Shown: piece after piece, positions 7,875 to 16,002 of the stretch | Layout of the letters: the number at the start of each line of letters is the position of its first letter | Numbering within the stretch: the first letter of the stretch is position 1 | NCBI GenBank assembly: GCA_041653835.1 | Contig: JBAZEP010000012.1 | Coordinates: forward strand, 1 to 44,264 | Source of the DNA: UBA10183 sp041653835 | Lineage (GTDB): Bacteria; Omnitrophota; Gorgyraeia; Gorgyraeales; Gorgyraeaceae | Direction of reading: 5' to 3' | DNA length: 44,264 nucleotides | The notes under the pieces: model-generated | The model's input: the letters and a program-made list of their open reading frames with translations, nothing else | Told to the model about the DNA's origin: nothing | Databases searched by the model: none | Translations under genes and position numbers: made by a program

Positions 7875-9118
7875 TTAGTTATCCTTTCCCTGCCGCCCAT
7901 ATAAGGCCTGAGCACTTCGGGTATAATTACGCTTCCGTCCTTCTGCTGGTAATTTTCGAGCAGGCATACCACTGTCCGCGCCATTGCCACGCCCGAACCA
8001 TTGAGGGTATGTACATATTCAAGTTTTTTATCCTTTGTCCTGTATTTTATATTGGCCCTCCGCGCCTGGAAATCCGTGAAATTGCTGCAACTCGAAACTT
8101 CCAGGTTCTTTTCTATGCCCGGCGCCCAAGCCTCGATATCATAGCATTTGCTGGCCGCGAAACTCATATCGCCTGTGGAAAGCATGACCACCCTGTAAGG
8201 CAGGCCTAATTTCTGCAGGACTGTTTCCGCGTTATTCAATAGTTTTTCCAGCTCATCGAAAGACGTCTCGGGCTTTACGAACTTCACGAGTTCCACCTTG
8301 TCAAACTGATGTACCCTCATAAGGCCTTTCGTGTCTTTGCCGTAAGAACCTGCTTCGCGCCTGAAACAGGCTGTATACGCTGTATAAAACACAGGTAATT
8401 CCGATTCATCCAGGACATCATCCCTGTGTATGTTGGTAACAGGGACTTCCGCTGTAGGGATAAGGAACAATTCGTCATCTTTTAATTTGTACATATCCTC
8501 TTCGAGTTTTGGCAATTGCCCTGTGCCTGTCATGCTTGCCCTGTTAACAAGAAAAGGCGGAAATATTTCTTTATATCCATGGTTATTCGTATGCAAATCA
8601 AGCATGAAATTAATAAGCGCTCTTTCAAGCAGCGCGCCCAGCCCCTTAAAAAGACAGAAGCCTGAGCCTGATATCTTTGAAGATCTTGGAAAATCAAGTA
8701 TATCCAGGTCTTCACCTATTTCCATATGCGTTTTAGGTTTAAAATCAAACTGCCTTAAATTACCCCACTTCCTAATCTCTTTATTGTTTTCAGGACTTCC
8801 AATAGGTATTGAATTATGAGGTATATTTGGGATATAAAGCAATAAATTGCCTAATTTTTTATCAATTACCTCCACTTTTTCATCTAAATCATCTACTTTT
8901 TGGGATAACGACTTCATTTTATCAATAATGGCTTTATCAGGCTTGCCTTTCTTGGAAATAGCGTTTCTTTCTGCTTTTAATCCCTCAACCTCTACGAGGA
9001 TCTTTCTTCTTTCACTATCCAGGTTAAGGACTTCCTGGATATCCAGTTTAAGGTTCCTGTTCTTTATGGATGTCTTTACAGCGTCCGGATTTTCTCTTAT
9101 AAATTTAATGTCCAACAT
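7871..9118 (-). CDS. serS: Seryl-tRNA synthetase
   Basis: 415 residues, usual length for bacterial SerRS. It charges tRNA-Ser with serine in the cytoplasm. The N-terminal 110 residues form the antiparallel coiled coil that grips the long variable arm of tRNA-Ser. The class II core shows TAEVP at 222-226, motif 2 CFRREAGSYGKDTKG at about 251-265, and motif 3 near the C-terminus (LNGSGVAMARTVVCLLENYQ). The start has a strong AAGGAG at 9129-9124. A 39-bp palindrome fills the gap to the upstream rtcB and touches this ribosome binding site, so a hairpin could influence initiation. Two tRNA-Ser genes lie within 5.3 kb downstream on the same strand. Confidence 0.98.
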   Translation of the reverse strand: MLDIKFIRENPDAVKTSIKNRNLKLDIQEVLNLDSERRKILVEVEGLKAERNAISKKGKPDKAIIDKMKSLSQKVDDLDEKVEVIDKKLGNLLLYIPNIPHNSIPIGSPENNKEIRKWGNLRQFDFKPKTHMEIGEDLDILDFPRSSKISGSGFCLFKGLGALLERALINFMLDLHTNNHGYKEIFPPFLVNRASMTGTGQLPKLEEDMYKLKDDELFLIPTAEVPVTNIHRDDVLDESELPVFYTAYTACFRREAGSYGKDTKGLMRVHQFDKVELVKFVKPETSFDELEKLLNNAETVLQKLGLPYRVVMLSTGDMSFAASKCYDIEAWAPGIEKNLEVSSCSNFTDFQARRANIKYRTKDKKLEYVHTLNGSGVAMARTVVCLLENYQQKDGSVIIPEVLRPYMGGRERITK

Positions 9119-9128
9119 ACCTTCTCCT

Positions 9129-9167
9129 TAAGGTAAGATTTGTGACAGTGTCACAAATCTTACCTTA
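9129..9167. repeat. 39-bp perfect palindrome between rtcB and serS
   Basis: Arms of 19 bp (9129-9147 and 9149-9167) are perfect reverse complements around a single central G; the core reads GACAGTGTC. It starts one base after the rtcB stop codon and its far end overlaps the first base of the serS ribosome binding site. There is no T run on either side, so it is not a classical intrinsic terminator. The same 39-bp architecture and core recur at 18273, 32355 and 37080. Confidence 0.9.
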
Positions 9168-9168
9168 G

Positions 9169-10632
9169 TTAACCTTTGATGACTCCGAGGGGGCGCATCC
9201 TGGCTACTTTTAGTGATAGCCCGGCGCCATGGACCACATCCACAACTTCATTCACATCTTTATACGCTTCAGGCGCTTCTTCTGCCAGTGTTCCTCTTGC
9301 CTTTGCCCTGACTATTATACCACTTTTATTAAAAAGTTCCTTATCAATTTGTCTTCCCGCGCAAGTTTTTATGGCTCCCGACCGCGACAGCCGCCTGCCC
9401 GCACCATGACAGGTGCTTCCGAATGTCTCTTCCATACTGGCAGGAGCGCCTGCCAGGACATAAGAACACCTGCCCATATCTCCCGGGATAATAACAGGCT
9501 GGCCTGTTTCTTTATACGCCTCCGGCAGGTCAGCGTGCCCGGGCGGGAACGCCCGTGTAGCGCCTTTACGGTGTACGCATAATACGCGCTCGCCACGGTT
9601 TGTTCTATGTTTTTCCATCTTCGCGATATTATGCGCCACGTCATAAACAAGTTTCAACCCCATTGAGCTGTGGCTTTTATTAAAAATTTTCTCAAAGACA
9701 TTTCTCGCGAGATGCATAAGGCACTGCCTGTTTGCCCAGGCGTAATTAGCGGCGCATTTCATGGCCGCAAGGTAACCTCTCCCCTCAGGTGAATCGAGCG
9801 GGGCGCACGCCAATTGTCTGTCAGGCACATTTATACCATATTTATCCAAACAGCTTACCATGCCCTTGACATAATCATCGCATATCTGGTAGCCGAGGCC
9901 CCTTGAGCCTGAATGGATCATCATTGTGACCTGGCCTTTGAATAAGTCGAACGAATTCGCTTTTACCTCGTCATATATTTCGTCTATAACTTGTATCTCC
10001 AAAAAATGATTCCCGGAACCAAGCGTGCCTGACTGGTCAGCGCCTCTCTCATACGCCCTTTTAGAGACAATAGAAGGGTCCGCGCCTTCCATAAAACCCC
10101 TGTCTTCCGTGAATTCCAGGTCCTCTTCCAAGCCATAGCCTTTTTTTACCGCCCATGCCGCGCCTTTTAAAAAAATCTCTTTTTCTTCTCTGGCGCTTAC
10201 CTTTATATTACCGCTCGAGCCAACCCCTGAAGGGATATTATTGAACAGCGCGTTTACCAGGGTTTCAAGCCTGGGCTTCAGATCATTTAATGTCAAGTCG
10301 CTGCGTACAAGCCTCACCCCGCAATTGATATCATATCCCACGCCTCCCGGGGATATCACGCCATTGTCTTTGGGATCGGTCGCTGCCACGCCTCCAATAC
10401 TAAAACCGTATCCCCAATGGATATCGGGCATGGCTAGTGAATATTTGACAATGCCCGGCAAAAACGCGGTATTCGCCACCTGTTCAGGGGCCTTGTCATT
10501 GAGTATTTCGGGAAGGAGTTTTTCGTTAGCGTAAATAATGCCCGGGACTTTCATTCCGGATTTGTAGGATTGGGGGATTTTCCAGCGGAAATCGTCCAGC
10601 TTTTCTAATTTACCCTGCCAGGCGTAAGCCAT
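9169..10632 (-). CDS. rtcB: RNA-splicing ligase RtcB
   Basis: 487 residues. RtcB joins RNA 2',3'-cyclic phosphate or 3'-phosphate ends to 5'-OH ends using GTP and manganese, in tRNA splicing or repair. Visible metal and GTP motifs: SPGGVGYDINCGVR with D101 and C104, GSGNHFLEIQ, MIHSGSRGLG, YDVAHNIAK, HRKGATRAFPPG, GDMGRCSYVLAG, and CHGAGRRLSRS, which carries the histidine that becomes guanylylated. Length is typical. The partner gene for archease lies directly upstream with 2 bases between. Bacteria use this pair for RNA repair, for instance after ribotoxin cleavage; which RNA is targeted here cannot be read. Confidence 0.96.
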   Translation of the reverse strand: MAYAWQGKLEKLDDFRWKIPQSYKSGMKVPGIIYANEKLLPEILNDKAPEQVANTAFLPGIVKYSLAMPDIHWGYGFSIGGVAATDPKDNGVISPGGVGYDINCGVRLVRSDLTLNDLKPRLETLVNALFNNIPSGVGSSGNIKVSAREEKEIFLKGAAWAVKKGYGLEEDLEFTEDRGFMEGADPSIVSKRAYERGADQSGTLGSGNHFLEIQVIDEIYDEVKANSFDLFKGQVTMMIHSGSRGLGYQICDDYVKGMVSCLDKYGINVPDRQLACAPLDSPEGRGYLAAMKCAANYAWANRQCLMHLARNVFEKIFNKSHSSMGLKLVYDVAHNIAKMEKHRTNRGERVLCVHRKGATRAFPPGHADLPEAYKETGQPVIIPGDMGRCSYVLAGAPASMEETFGSTCHGAGRRLSRSGAIKTCAGRQIDKELFNKSGIIVRAKARGTLAEEAPEAYKDVNEVVDVVHGAGLSLKVARMRPLGVIKG

Positions 10633-10634
10633 AA

Positions 10635-11063
10635 TTACAAATCAAAAATAATAACGCAGTTAAAACCCTCTTCGTTTTCCTGTATCTTGAGGTTATGAAA
10701 AGTAACAGCCTTTATTTCCCTGTAGAGATCACTCTGGTAAAGGTCTATATTGACCCCGCCTGCCTCGGCCTCTATACCGTTATTATTCAGGCTCAATATC
10801 CTGAAACTGTCGAGATATATTTTTTCCCTGTTAAACAGATAAAGCAGTTCCGACAGCCAGCTTACCAGCACGGATTCGATATCGTCCCTGTTCTCTTTTA
10901 CCGTTATTTTCTTTTCGACCTTTGTGCCCTGGGCTTTATATCCTTCCCCGGCTATGACAGCGAACATGCCTTTGGCTGCGTTTTCAAATAATTCCGTGAG
11001 GGTGGCGCCTTGTACCTTTATACCTGCGTCAGCGGTGTGATCGATAATCTCGAAGGGTTTCAT
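10635..11063 (-). CDS. Archease (RtcB activator)
   Basis: About 142 residues from MKPFEIIDHTADAGIKVQG, the typical archease start. Archease binds metal and accelerates RtcB guanylylation and turnover. Visible landmarks: HTADAGI near the N-terminus, LVSWLSELLYLF in the middle, and KAVTFHNLKI before the C-terminus. The frame is open to 11114, but that would run into the tRNA-Lys gene at 11084-11159, so ATG 11063 is the sensible start. There is no obvious ribosome binding site before it. It is followed by rtcB after 2 bases, an operon with a direct functional link. Confidence 0.92.
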   Translation of the reverse strand: MKPFEIIDHTADAGIKVQGATLTELFENAAKGMFAVIAGEGYKAQGTKVEKKITVKENRDDIESVLVSWLSELLYLFNREKIYLDSFRILSLNNNGIEAEAGGVNIDLYQSDLYREIKAVTFHNLKIQENEEGFNCVIIFDL

Positions 11064-11083
11064 GGAATGGAGGCGAAAATTGA

Positions 11084-11159
11084 TGGTGAGCCGCCCGCGA
11101 CTTGAACGCGGCACAACTACATTAAAAGTGTAGTGCTCTACCAGATGAGCTAGCGGCCC
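11084..11159 (-). tRNA. tRNA-Lys(UUU)
   Basis: A 76-nt tRNA. The acceptor stem pairs GGGCCGC with GCGGCTC, then discriminator A and an encoded CCA (11086-11084). The anticodon loop CTTTTAA gives TTT at plus-strand 11126-11124. The T arm carries GTTCAAGTC. It lies between frr and archease on the same strand. Confidence 0.96.
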
Positions 11160-11173
11160 ACATAAATTTCAAT

Positions 11174-11190
11174 CCGGCTTTCGAAGCCGG
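11174..11190 (-). terminator. Hairpin after frr, weak terminator candidate
   Basis: A perfect 7-bp stem ccggctt/aagccgg with a 3-nt loop lies between the frr stop codon and tRNA-Lys. On the minus strand it is followed by ATTGAAATTT, which is only moderately U-rich, so termination is uncertain; it could equally be a processing signal before the tRNA. Confidence 0.35.
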
Positions 11191-11196
11191 TTACAA

Positions 11197-11754
11197 TTAT
11201 ACCAGTTCCTTTTCTTTATTTACAAGCAGTTCGTCTATTTTCTTTGTATATTTTTCCGTAAGTTTCTGGATATCCTCGTGGCCTTTGAACTTCGCGTCTT
11301 CCGTGATCGCCTTGGATGATTCCAGCTTATCCACTGCCGCCATCGCGTCTCTCCTGACAGTCCTTATGGAAACTCTTCCCTGTTCCGCGATCTTATGTAA
11401 TATCTTCTTAAGTTCATCTATCCTCTCTTTGGTAAGAGTGGGTATGGATATCCTTATAAGTTTTCCGTCATTCACAGGGGTTATGCCGAGCTCTGATTTG
11501 AGGATGGCCTTTTCGATCGCCTGGATATTGGACGCATCCCATGGATGTATCGCGATAAGCCTGGGCTCAGGTATAGATATCGTAGCTACCTGTTTCATTG
11601 GCATATGCGTGCCATAACATTCCACCATTACGCCTTCGACGATAGCCGGGTTCGCGCGGCCCGTGCGTATCTCGGAAAATTCCCTTATTGTGGCATCCAC
11701 CGCTTTTTTTAGTTTTTCCTCTGTATCGTGTATCTGTTTTTGCAACGGCTCCAT
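11197..11754 (-). CDS. frr: Ribosome recycling factor
   Basis: About 185 residues from MEPLQKQIHDTEEKLKKAV, the usual length. RRF splits post-termination ribosomes together with EF-G. Family landmarks: EFSEIRTGRANPAIVEGV near the N-terminus, MKQVATISIPEPRLIAIHPWD in the beta domain, and IRISIPTLTKERI then RVSIRTVRRDA in the helical bundle. The frame is open to 11844, but GGAGG six bases before ATG 11754 and the family N-terminus fix the start. The 83-bp gap to the upstream pyrH is almost entirely a two-hairpin element that ends at this ribosome binding site. Order rpsB-tsf-pyrH-frr is the widely conserved bacterial cluster. Confidence 0.98.
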   Translation of the reverse strand: MEPLQKQIHDTEEKLKKAVDATIREFSEIRTGRANPAIVEGVMVECYGTHMPMKQVATISIPEPRLIAIHPWDASNIQAIEKAILKSELGITPVNDGKLIRISIPTLTKERIDELKKILHKIAEQGRVSIRTVRRDAMAAVDKLESSKAITEDAKFKGHEDIQKLTEKYTKKIDELLVNKEKELV

Positions 11755-11763
11755 AATTGCCTC

Positions 11764-11826
11764 CGAATTTTGTGAAACAAAATTCGTCCCGAGCCGCCAT
11801 AATGCCGACCGATATGCGGCGAGAGA
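11764..11826 (-). repeat. Two-hairpin leader module before frr
   Basis: Hairpin 1 is a perfect 10-bp stem, cgaattttgt (11764-11773) / acaaaattcg (11777-11786), with loop gaa on the plus strand. Hairpin 2 pairs TCCC-GA-GCCGC (11787-11797) with GCGGC-GA-GAGA (11816-11826). In the frr mRNA hairpin 2 comes first, then hairpin 1, whose stem runs into the GGAGG of the ribosome binding site. The same arrangement stands before rpsB and spoVG. Confidence 0.85.
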
Positions 11827-11837
11827 CTTTTTTACAG

Positions 11838-12557
11838 CTAACACACGATCGTTCCTATCTTCTCTCCGGTCAAAACTCTTTTTATATTGCCTTTTTTCGT
11901 GAGATTGAAAACAATGATCGGGAGCTTATTATCCATGCAAAGGCTCACCGCTGTCGCGTCCATAACCTTAAGGCCTTTTTTAAGTACCTGGAGATATTTG
12001 ACTTTGTTGAATTTCACGGCGGTCTTGTCCTTTTTAGGGTCCGCGGAATATACGCCGTCCACCTTAGTAGCCTTTAGTATGACATCCGCGCACAACTCGA
12101 TCGCCCTCAGGCTCGCTGCGGTGTCCGTGGAAAAATATGGATTGCCCGTGCCCGCCACAAATATCACTACCCTGCCTTTTTCAAGATGCCTTACCGCCTT
12201 CCTTCTTATATATGGCTCTGCCAGCTCCTGCATATCTATGGCTGTCTGGACACGCGTAAATACGCCGGCTTTTTCAAGAGAGTCCTGCAGCGCCAGGCCG
12301 TTTATGACCGTCGCGAGCATACCCATATAATCAGCCGTGATCCTGTCCACGCCCTGGCCGGAAGCGGTGCTTCCCCTGTAGATATTGCCTCCTCCTATAA
12401 CAATGGCTATCTGCGTACCAAGCTTCTTCACGTCTTTTATCTCTTCCGCGATGGAGCGGGTTACCTCTGGATCTATACCATAACCCCGGGCGCCCTGCAA
12501 TACCTCGCCGCTCATCTTCAAAACCACTCTTTTATATGCCGGCTTTTTCTGCGTCAT
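11838..12557 (-). CDS. pyrH: UMP kinase
   Basis: 239 residues, typical for the bacterial hexameric UMP kinase that phosphorylates UMP to UDP. Motifs: VLKMSGEVLQG at the N-terminus, IVIGGGNIYRG, DYMGMLATVINGLAL, FVAGTGNPYFSTDTAA, and KATKVDGVYSADPKKD in the amino-acid-kinase fold. Its ATG overlaps the stop codon of tsf by 4 bases, so both are translated together. It links the translation cluster to the pyrimidine pathway whose first enzymes (CarA, CarB) are encoded at 32-37 kb. Confidence 0.97.
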   Translation of the reverse strand: MTQKKPAYKRVVLKMSGEVLQGARGYGIDPEVTRSIAEEIKDVKKLGTQIAIVIGGGNIYRGSTASGQGVDRITADYMGMLATVINGLALQDSLEKAGVFTRVQTAIDMQELAEPYIRRKAVRHLEKGRVVIFVAGTGNPYFSTDTAASLRAIELCADVILKATKVDGVYSADPKKDKTAVKFNKVKYLQVLKKGLKVMDATAVSLCMDNKLPIIVFNLTKKGNIKRVLTGEKIGTIVC

Positions 12558-13150
12558 TGTATATCTTCGCCTACCTGAAATCTCACAAACCTGCGGATAA
12601 GGATATTTTCTCCTATCTTCCCTATAAGTTCGTTCAGGTACTCTTTTATGGTTATCTTGTCATTCTTCACGAAAAACTGGTCAAGAAGGCAGACTTCCGA
12701 ATAGAATTTCTCCAGTTTGCCCTGGACTATTTTTTCAACCACATTCTCGGGTTTATTCTTGACACTGTCTTTTAAAACATTTTTTTCTCTTTCGAGGATA
12801 TGCGCGGGCACTTCCTCGCGCGACACATAACTGGGCGAAGTGGCCGCGACATGCATCGAGACGTCCTTTACAAACTGCCTGAAATCCTCGTTGCGCGCGA
12901 CAAAATCCGTTTCGCAGTTAACCTCCAGGAGCACGCCTATCTTGCTGTTTGAATGTATATAAGACCCTATAACGCCTTCCTTTGCCGAGCGGCCGGCTTT
13001 TTTAAGCGCGACTATCTGGCCTTTTTTTCTCAATATATCCACGGCTATTTCCAGGTCTCCGTTCGATTCCTCCAGCGCTTTTTTACAATCCATCATGGGG
13101 GCGTTGGTCTTTTCCCTAAGTTTTTTTATCATATCCGTGCTTATTGCCAT
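12554..13150 (-). CDS. tsf: Translation elongation factor Ts
   Basis: 198 residues, the short form of EF-Ts (like that of Thermus; E. coli has 283). EF-Ts exchanges GDP for GTP on EF-Tu. The UBA-like N-terminal domain (MIKKLREKTNAPMMDCKKAL) and the signature LEVNCETDFVARNEDF near residue 80 are clear. The core then has one short subdomain (AHILEREKNVLKDSV...KIVQGKLEKFYSEVCLLDQ), ending in the C-terminal module. It lies 20 bases downstream of rpsB. Confidence 0.97.
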   Translation of the reverse strand: MAISTDMIKKLREKTNAPMMDCKKALEESNGDLEIAVDILRKKGQIVALKKAGRSAKEGVIGSYIHSNSKIGVLLEVNCETDFVARNEDFRQFVKDVSMHVAATSPSYVSREEVPAHILEREKNVLKDSVKNKPENVVEKIVQGKLEKFYSEVCLLDQFFVKNDKITIKEYLNELIGKIGENILIRRFVRFQVGEDIQ

Positions 13151-13170
13151 CTTAATGTACCTCTTTCTTC

Positions 13171-14043
13171 TTATTCGCTTTTAGGCGCCTGCGGTTTATA
13201 GGTTTTTTTCTTGACTGGTTTTATTCTCTTCTCTTCCTTGTCTTTGATGGGCACTTCTTTTATCGCCTCGACAAGTTTTTCGGACTTTTCCTTGTCTGTC
13301 AGCTCTTTAGCGTCCTCTTCTTCCTGCTGTCTCGCCAGTTCCGCGATATTGGACTCATCGAACTGTTTCCTGCCTTCCACAATACTGTCCGTGATAAGGC
13401 CGGTCAAAAGTTTTATCGAGCGCAATGCGTCGTCATTCGCAGGTATGGGATAATCGATAAGATCCGGGTCGGCGTTCGTGTCTATTATAGCCACTATTGG
13501 GATATCGAGTTTTCTCGCCTCTTTTACCGCGATATCCTCCTTCTTGGCATCCACTATAAAGAGCGCCCCTGGCATCTTTTTCATGCTGACTATACCCTGG
13601 AGGTTCTTTTTCAGCTTATCCATCTCTTTCGTAAGGATGGCCTTTTCCTTCTTGGTAATCGCGTCGAAAGTGCCGTCTTTCTGCATGGTCTCTATCTGTT
13701 CGAGGCGTTTTATGCTGTTACGTATGGTCTTGAAATTGGTCAGGGTGCCTCCGAGCCACCTGTCTTTTATATAATACATGCCTGAGCGCTGGGACTCCTG
13801 GAGTATTATGTCCTGCGCCTGGCGTTTTGTGCCGACAAACAGGACCGACTCCCCCTTCGCCGCGACATTCTTCACGAAATCCCTTGCCTGGTTCAGGTAG
13901 TCCACTGTCTTTTCGAGGTCTATTATATAGATATTACTCCTTTCCCCGAATATAAATCTCTTCATCTTGGGATTCCACCTGCTCACATGATGGCCGAAAT
14001 GGACCCCCGCTTCCAATAACTGTTTAATTAACTCTGTATCCAC
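13171..14043 (-). CDS. rpsB: 30S ribosomal protein S2
   Basis: 290 residues. Core motifs: LLEAGVHFGHHVSRWNPKM, RSNIYIIDLEKT, LFVGTKRQAQDI, RWLGGTLTNFKTI, MPGALFIVDAKKED, and IPIVAIIDTNADPDLIDYPIPANDD. The start codon is GTG, preceded by AGGAGG four bases away. After about residue 225 a charged, Lys/Glu-rich tail of some 60 residues extends beyond the folded domain, ending in KKTYKPQAPKSE; such tails are common but variable. A good promoter lies directly upstream, and the leader between them is the two-hairpin module. The gene starts the rpsB-tsf-pyrH-frr operon. Confidence 0.98.
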   Translation of the reverse strand: MDTELIKQLLEAGVHFGHHVSRWNPKMKRFIFGERSNIYIIDLEKTVDYLNQARDFVKNVAAKGESVLFVGTKRQAQDIILQESQRSGMYYIKDRWLGGTLTNFKTIRNSIKRLEQIETMQKDGTFDAITKKEKAILTKEMDKLKKNLQGIVSMKKMPGALFIVDAKKEDIAVKEARKLDIPIVAIIDTNADPDLIDYPIPANDDALRSIKLLTGLITDSIVEGRKQFDESNIAELARQQEEEDAKELTDKEKSEKLVEAIKEVPIKDKEEKRIKPVKKKTYKPQAPKSE

Positions 14044-14053
14044 TTTTCCTCCT

Positions 14054-14114
14054 CAAATTTGCGAAACAAATTCGATCCCGAGCCGCCCTTGTTATATTTT
14101 ATGCGGCGAGGGAT
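14054..14114 (-). repeat. Two-hairpin leader module before rpsB
   Basis: Hairpin 1: caaatttg (14054-14061) / caaattcg (14067-14074), 8 bp including one G-T pair, abutting the AGGAGG ribosome binding site. Hairpin 2: ATCCC-GA-GCCGC (14075-14086) / GCGGC-GA-GGGAT (14103-14114), perfect apart from the central GA opposite GA. Same order and spacing as before frr and spoVG, although the hairpin 1 sequence has drifted. Because the promoter is at 14135-14163, the module fills most of the rpsB 5' UTR. Confidence 0.85.
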
Positions 14115-14134
14115 CTTTTTGGTTTAGGCGAAGT

Positions 14135-14163
14135 ATTATATAATATCATGCCCTCTATTTCAA
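14135..14163 (-). promoter_or_regulatory. Sigma-70-type promoter of the rpsB operon
   Basis: On the minus strand TTGAAA (14163-14158), a 17-base spacer and a perfect TATAAT (14140-14135). It sits just after the stop codon of the msbA-like gene and would give a leader of roughly 85 nt containing both hairpins of the module. Confidence 0.65.
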
Positions 14164-14171
14164 GCTATTTT

Positions 14172-15995
14172 TTACCTCTGAGCGGATTTGAACTGAAGCT
14201 CGTAAAGGTGCTTGTAAACACCTGATTTTTTCAATAATTGGCCATGCGTGCCTGTTTCCACTATCCTCCCGGCCTCGAATACCGCTATATTATCGGCGTG
14301 CTGGACCGTGGAAAGCCTGTGGGCGATGACAAATACCGTCCTGTTCGCCATAAGCCTGTTGATCGCTTCCTGGACCAGTTTTTCCGACTCTGTATCAAGC
14401 TGGCTGGTCGCTTCATCCAATATAAGTATAGGAGGGTCCTTGAAAAGCGCGCGGGCAATAGCTATCCTTTGTTTTTCCCCGCCTGATAATTTGATACCCC
14501 TGTCGCCTATGACTGTCGCGTAAGCCTGGGGCATTTTCATGATGAAATTATGCGCGTTCGCCGCCTTTGCCGCTATCATTATCGCTTCCAGCGATGCCTC
14601 GGGTTTCCCGAACGCGATATTATTTTTTAAAGTATCGTTAAAAAGGATCGTTTCCTGGCTCACTATGCCTATCTGGCCGCGCAATGACTCTACCGTAAAA
14701 TCCCTGATATCCCTTCCGTCTATAAGCACAGCGCCCTTATCAGGATCATAGAACCTCGGTATCAGATTAGCGAATGTGGTTTTACCCGCGCCGCTCATCC
14801 CGACCATGGCAAGGATTCCGCCTTTTGCCAGCTTAAGGTTTATATCATTCAATATGGCCCTGTCTTTATTATAAGAAAAACTTATATTTTTGAACTCTAT
14901 GGAATCTTTAAAGCTCACCAGGGCTGTTACACCCGGTTTATTTTTTATAGTTATCTCCGTATCCAATATATCGAAAACCCTTGTTATCGCGGCTATCGCC
15001 TGCAGGTTGATGCCATACAACCTCGAAAGTCTCTTAAGAGGCTTGAGCAGCGAGAGCAAAGCCGCGAGGAACGCGATAAACGCGCCCGCGCTTAAGCGCC
15101 CCTCCACTACCTCCCTGCCCCCGCACCATAAAACCACGCCCACGCATAACATCCCCACGAATTCTCCCAGCGGGCTTATTATAGCCAGGCGTTTTACCGA
15201 CTTTATAATTATCTTATAGTAGCGGTTATTATGGTCCAGGAATTTTTTTCTCTGGTAATTCTCCGCGGAGAATGATTTTACTATGCCTATGCCGTAAATG
15301 GTCTCGAAAAGGATGGAGTTTATGTCCGCCATGTTTTCCTGCATCGCGGTGCTGATCTTCCTCAGCCTGTTGCCTATTTTTATTACCGGAAATATTATCA
15401 GCGGGAATACAAAAACCGTGATGAGTATAAGCCATAACGAAATGGAAAAATATGCCTTTATCCATATTAATATCAGTGTATATATCAGGAGTTGGATAGG
15501 CTGCCATAAAAGGTCGGTAAGGCCTTCCGTGATGGAATTAACAATGGTGCCTACGTCGAATGTGACCCTGGAAACAAGTTCGCCTGTCTTGACGCTTGAA
15601 TAAAAATTATTCGAGAGCGCCAGGAGTTTTTCGTATATGGCCTGGCGGACGTCTTTAAGCACTGCCTGGCCCAACTGGTTCATAAAACATGTTTGGAAAA
15701 ACAAGAATCCCTCTTTTAACAGGAATAAAAGAGATATTATAAGGACCACCAGGTTCAACAATAAACCTTTCGGCATATTGTTTACTTTATCTATCAGGTT
15801 TACCAGGAAACCCGGCACATGCTGAACTCCAGGAAGGACAATGCTCTTACCCGTCAGGATATTGTCCACCACCGGTATTATCATGCCCAGCGACACACCC
15901 CCGAGGGCGGAGGTCAGGATCATGCATATAAGCGCAAGCGCCATTACCCACAGATGCGGCTTAACAAATTTTAAAAACCGTATATATTCTCTCAT
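14172..15995 (-). CDS. msbA: MsbA-type lipid flippase, ABC exporter
   Basis: About 607 residues from MREYIRFLKFVKPHLW. The N-terminal half has six membrane segments of an ABC exporter; the C-terminal half is the nucleotide-binding domain with Walker A GMSGAGKTT, Q-loop VSQETILF, signature LSGGEKQR, Walker B ILILDEATSQLD and H-loop AHRLST. MsbA homologs flip lipid A-core across the inner membrane. This substrate is inferred from domain layout and the divergent lpxB two genes away. The frame is open to 16040, but the family start is ATG 15995. There is no good ribosome binding site before it; a compound palindromic element begins 8 bases upstream of the start codon. A general multidrug exporter cannot be excluded. 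Confidence 0.85.
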   Translation of the reverse strand: MREYIRFLKFVKPHLWVMALALICMILTSALGGVSLGMIIPVVDNILTGKSIVLPGVQHVPGFLVNLIDKVNNMPKGLLLNLVVLIISLLFLLKEGFLFFQTCFMNQLGQAVLKDVRQAIYEKLLALSNNFYSSVKTGELVSRVTFDVGTIVNSITEGLTDLLWQPIQLLIYTLILIWIKAYFSISLWLILITVFVFPLIIFPVIKIGNRLRKISTAMQENMADINSILFETIYGIGIVKSFSAENYQRKKFLDHNNRYYKIIIKSVKRLAIISPLGEFVGMLCVGVVLWCGGREVVEGRLSAGAFIAFLAALLSLLKPLKRLSRLYGINLQAIAAITRVFDILDTEITIKNKPGVTALVSFKDSIEFKNISFSYNKDRAILNDINLKLAKGGILAMVGMSGAGKTTFANLIPRFYDPDKGAVLIDGRDIRDFTVESLRGQIGIVSQETILFNDTLKNNIAFGKPEASLEAIMIAAKAANAHNFIMKMPQAYATVIGDRGIKLSGGEKQRIAIARALFKDPPILILDEATSQLDTESEKLVQEAINRLMANRTVFVIAHRLSTVQHADNIAVFEAGRIVETGTHGQLLKKSGVYKHLYELQFKSAQR

Positions 15996-16002
15996 TAAAT
16001 GA

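Noticed and set aside
9129..9167. 39-bp palindromes as intrinsic terminators
   Set aside because: None of the family copies is followed by a T run on either strand, unlike the real terminators at 32232-32274 and 36953-36985.
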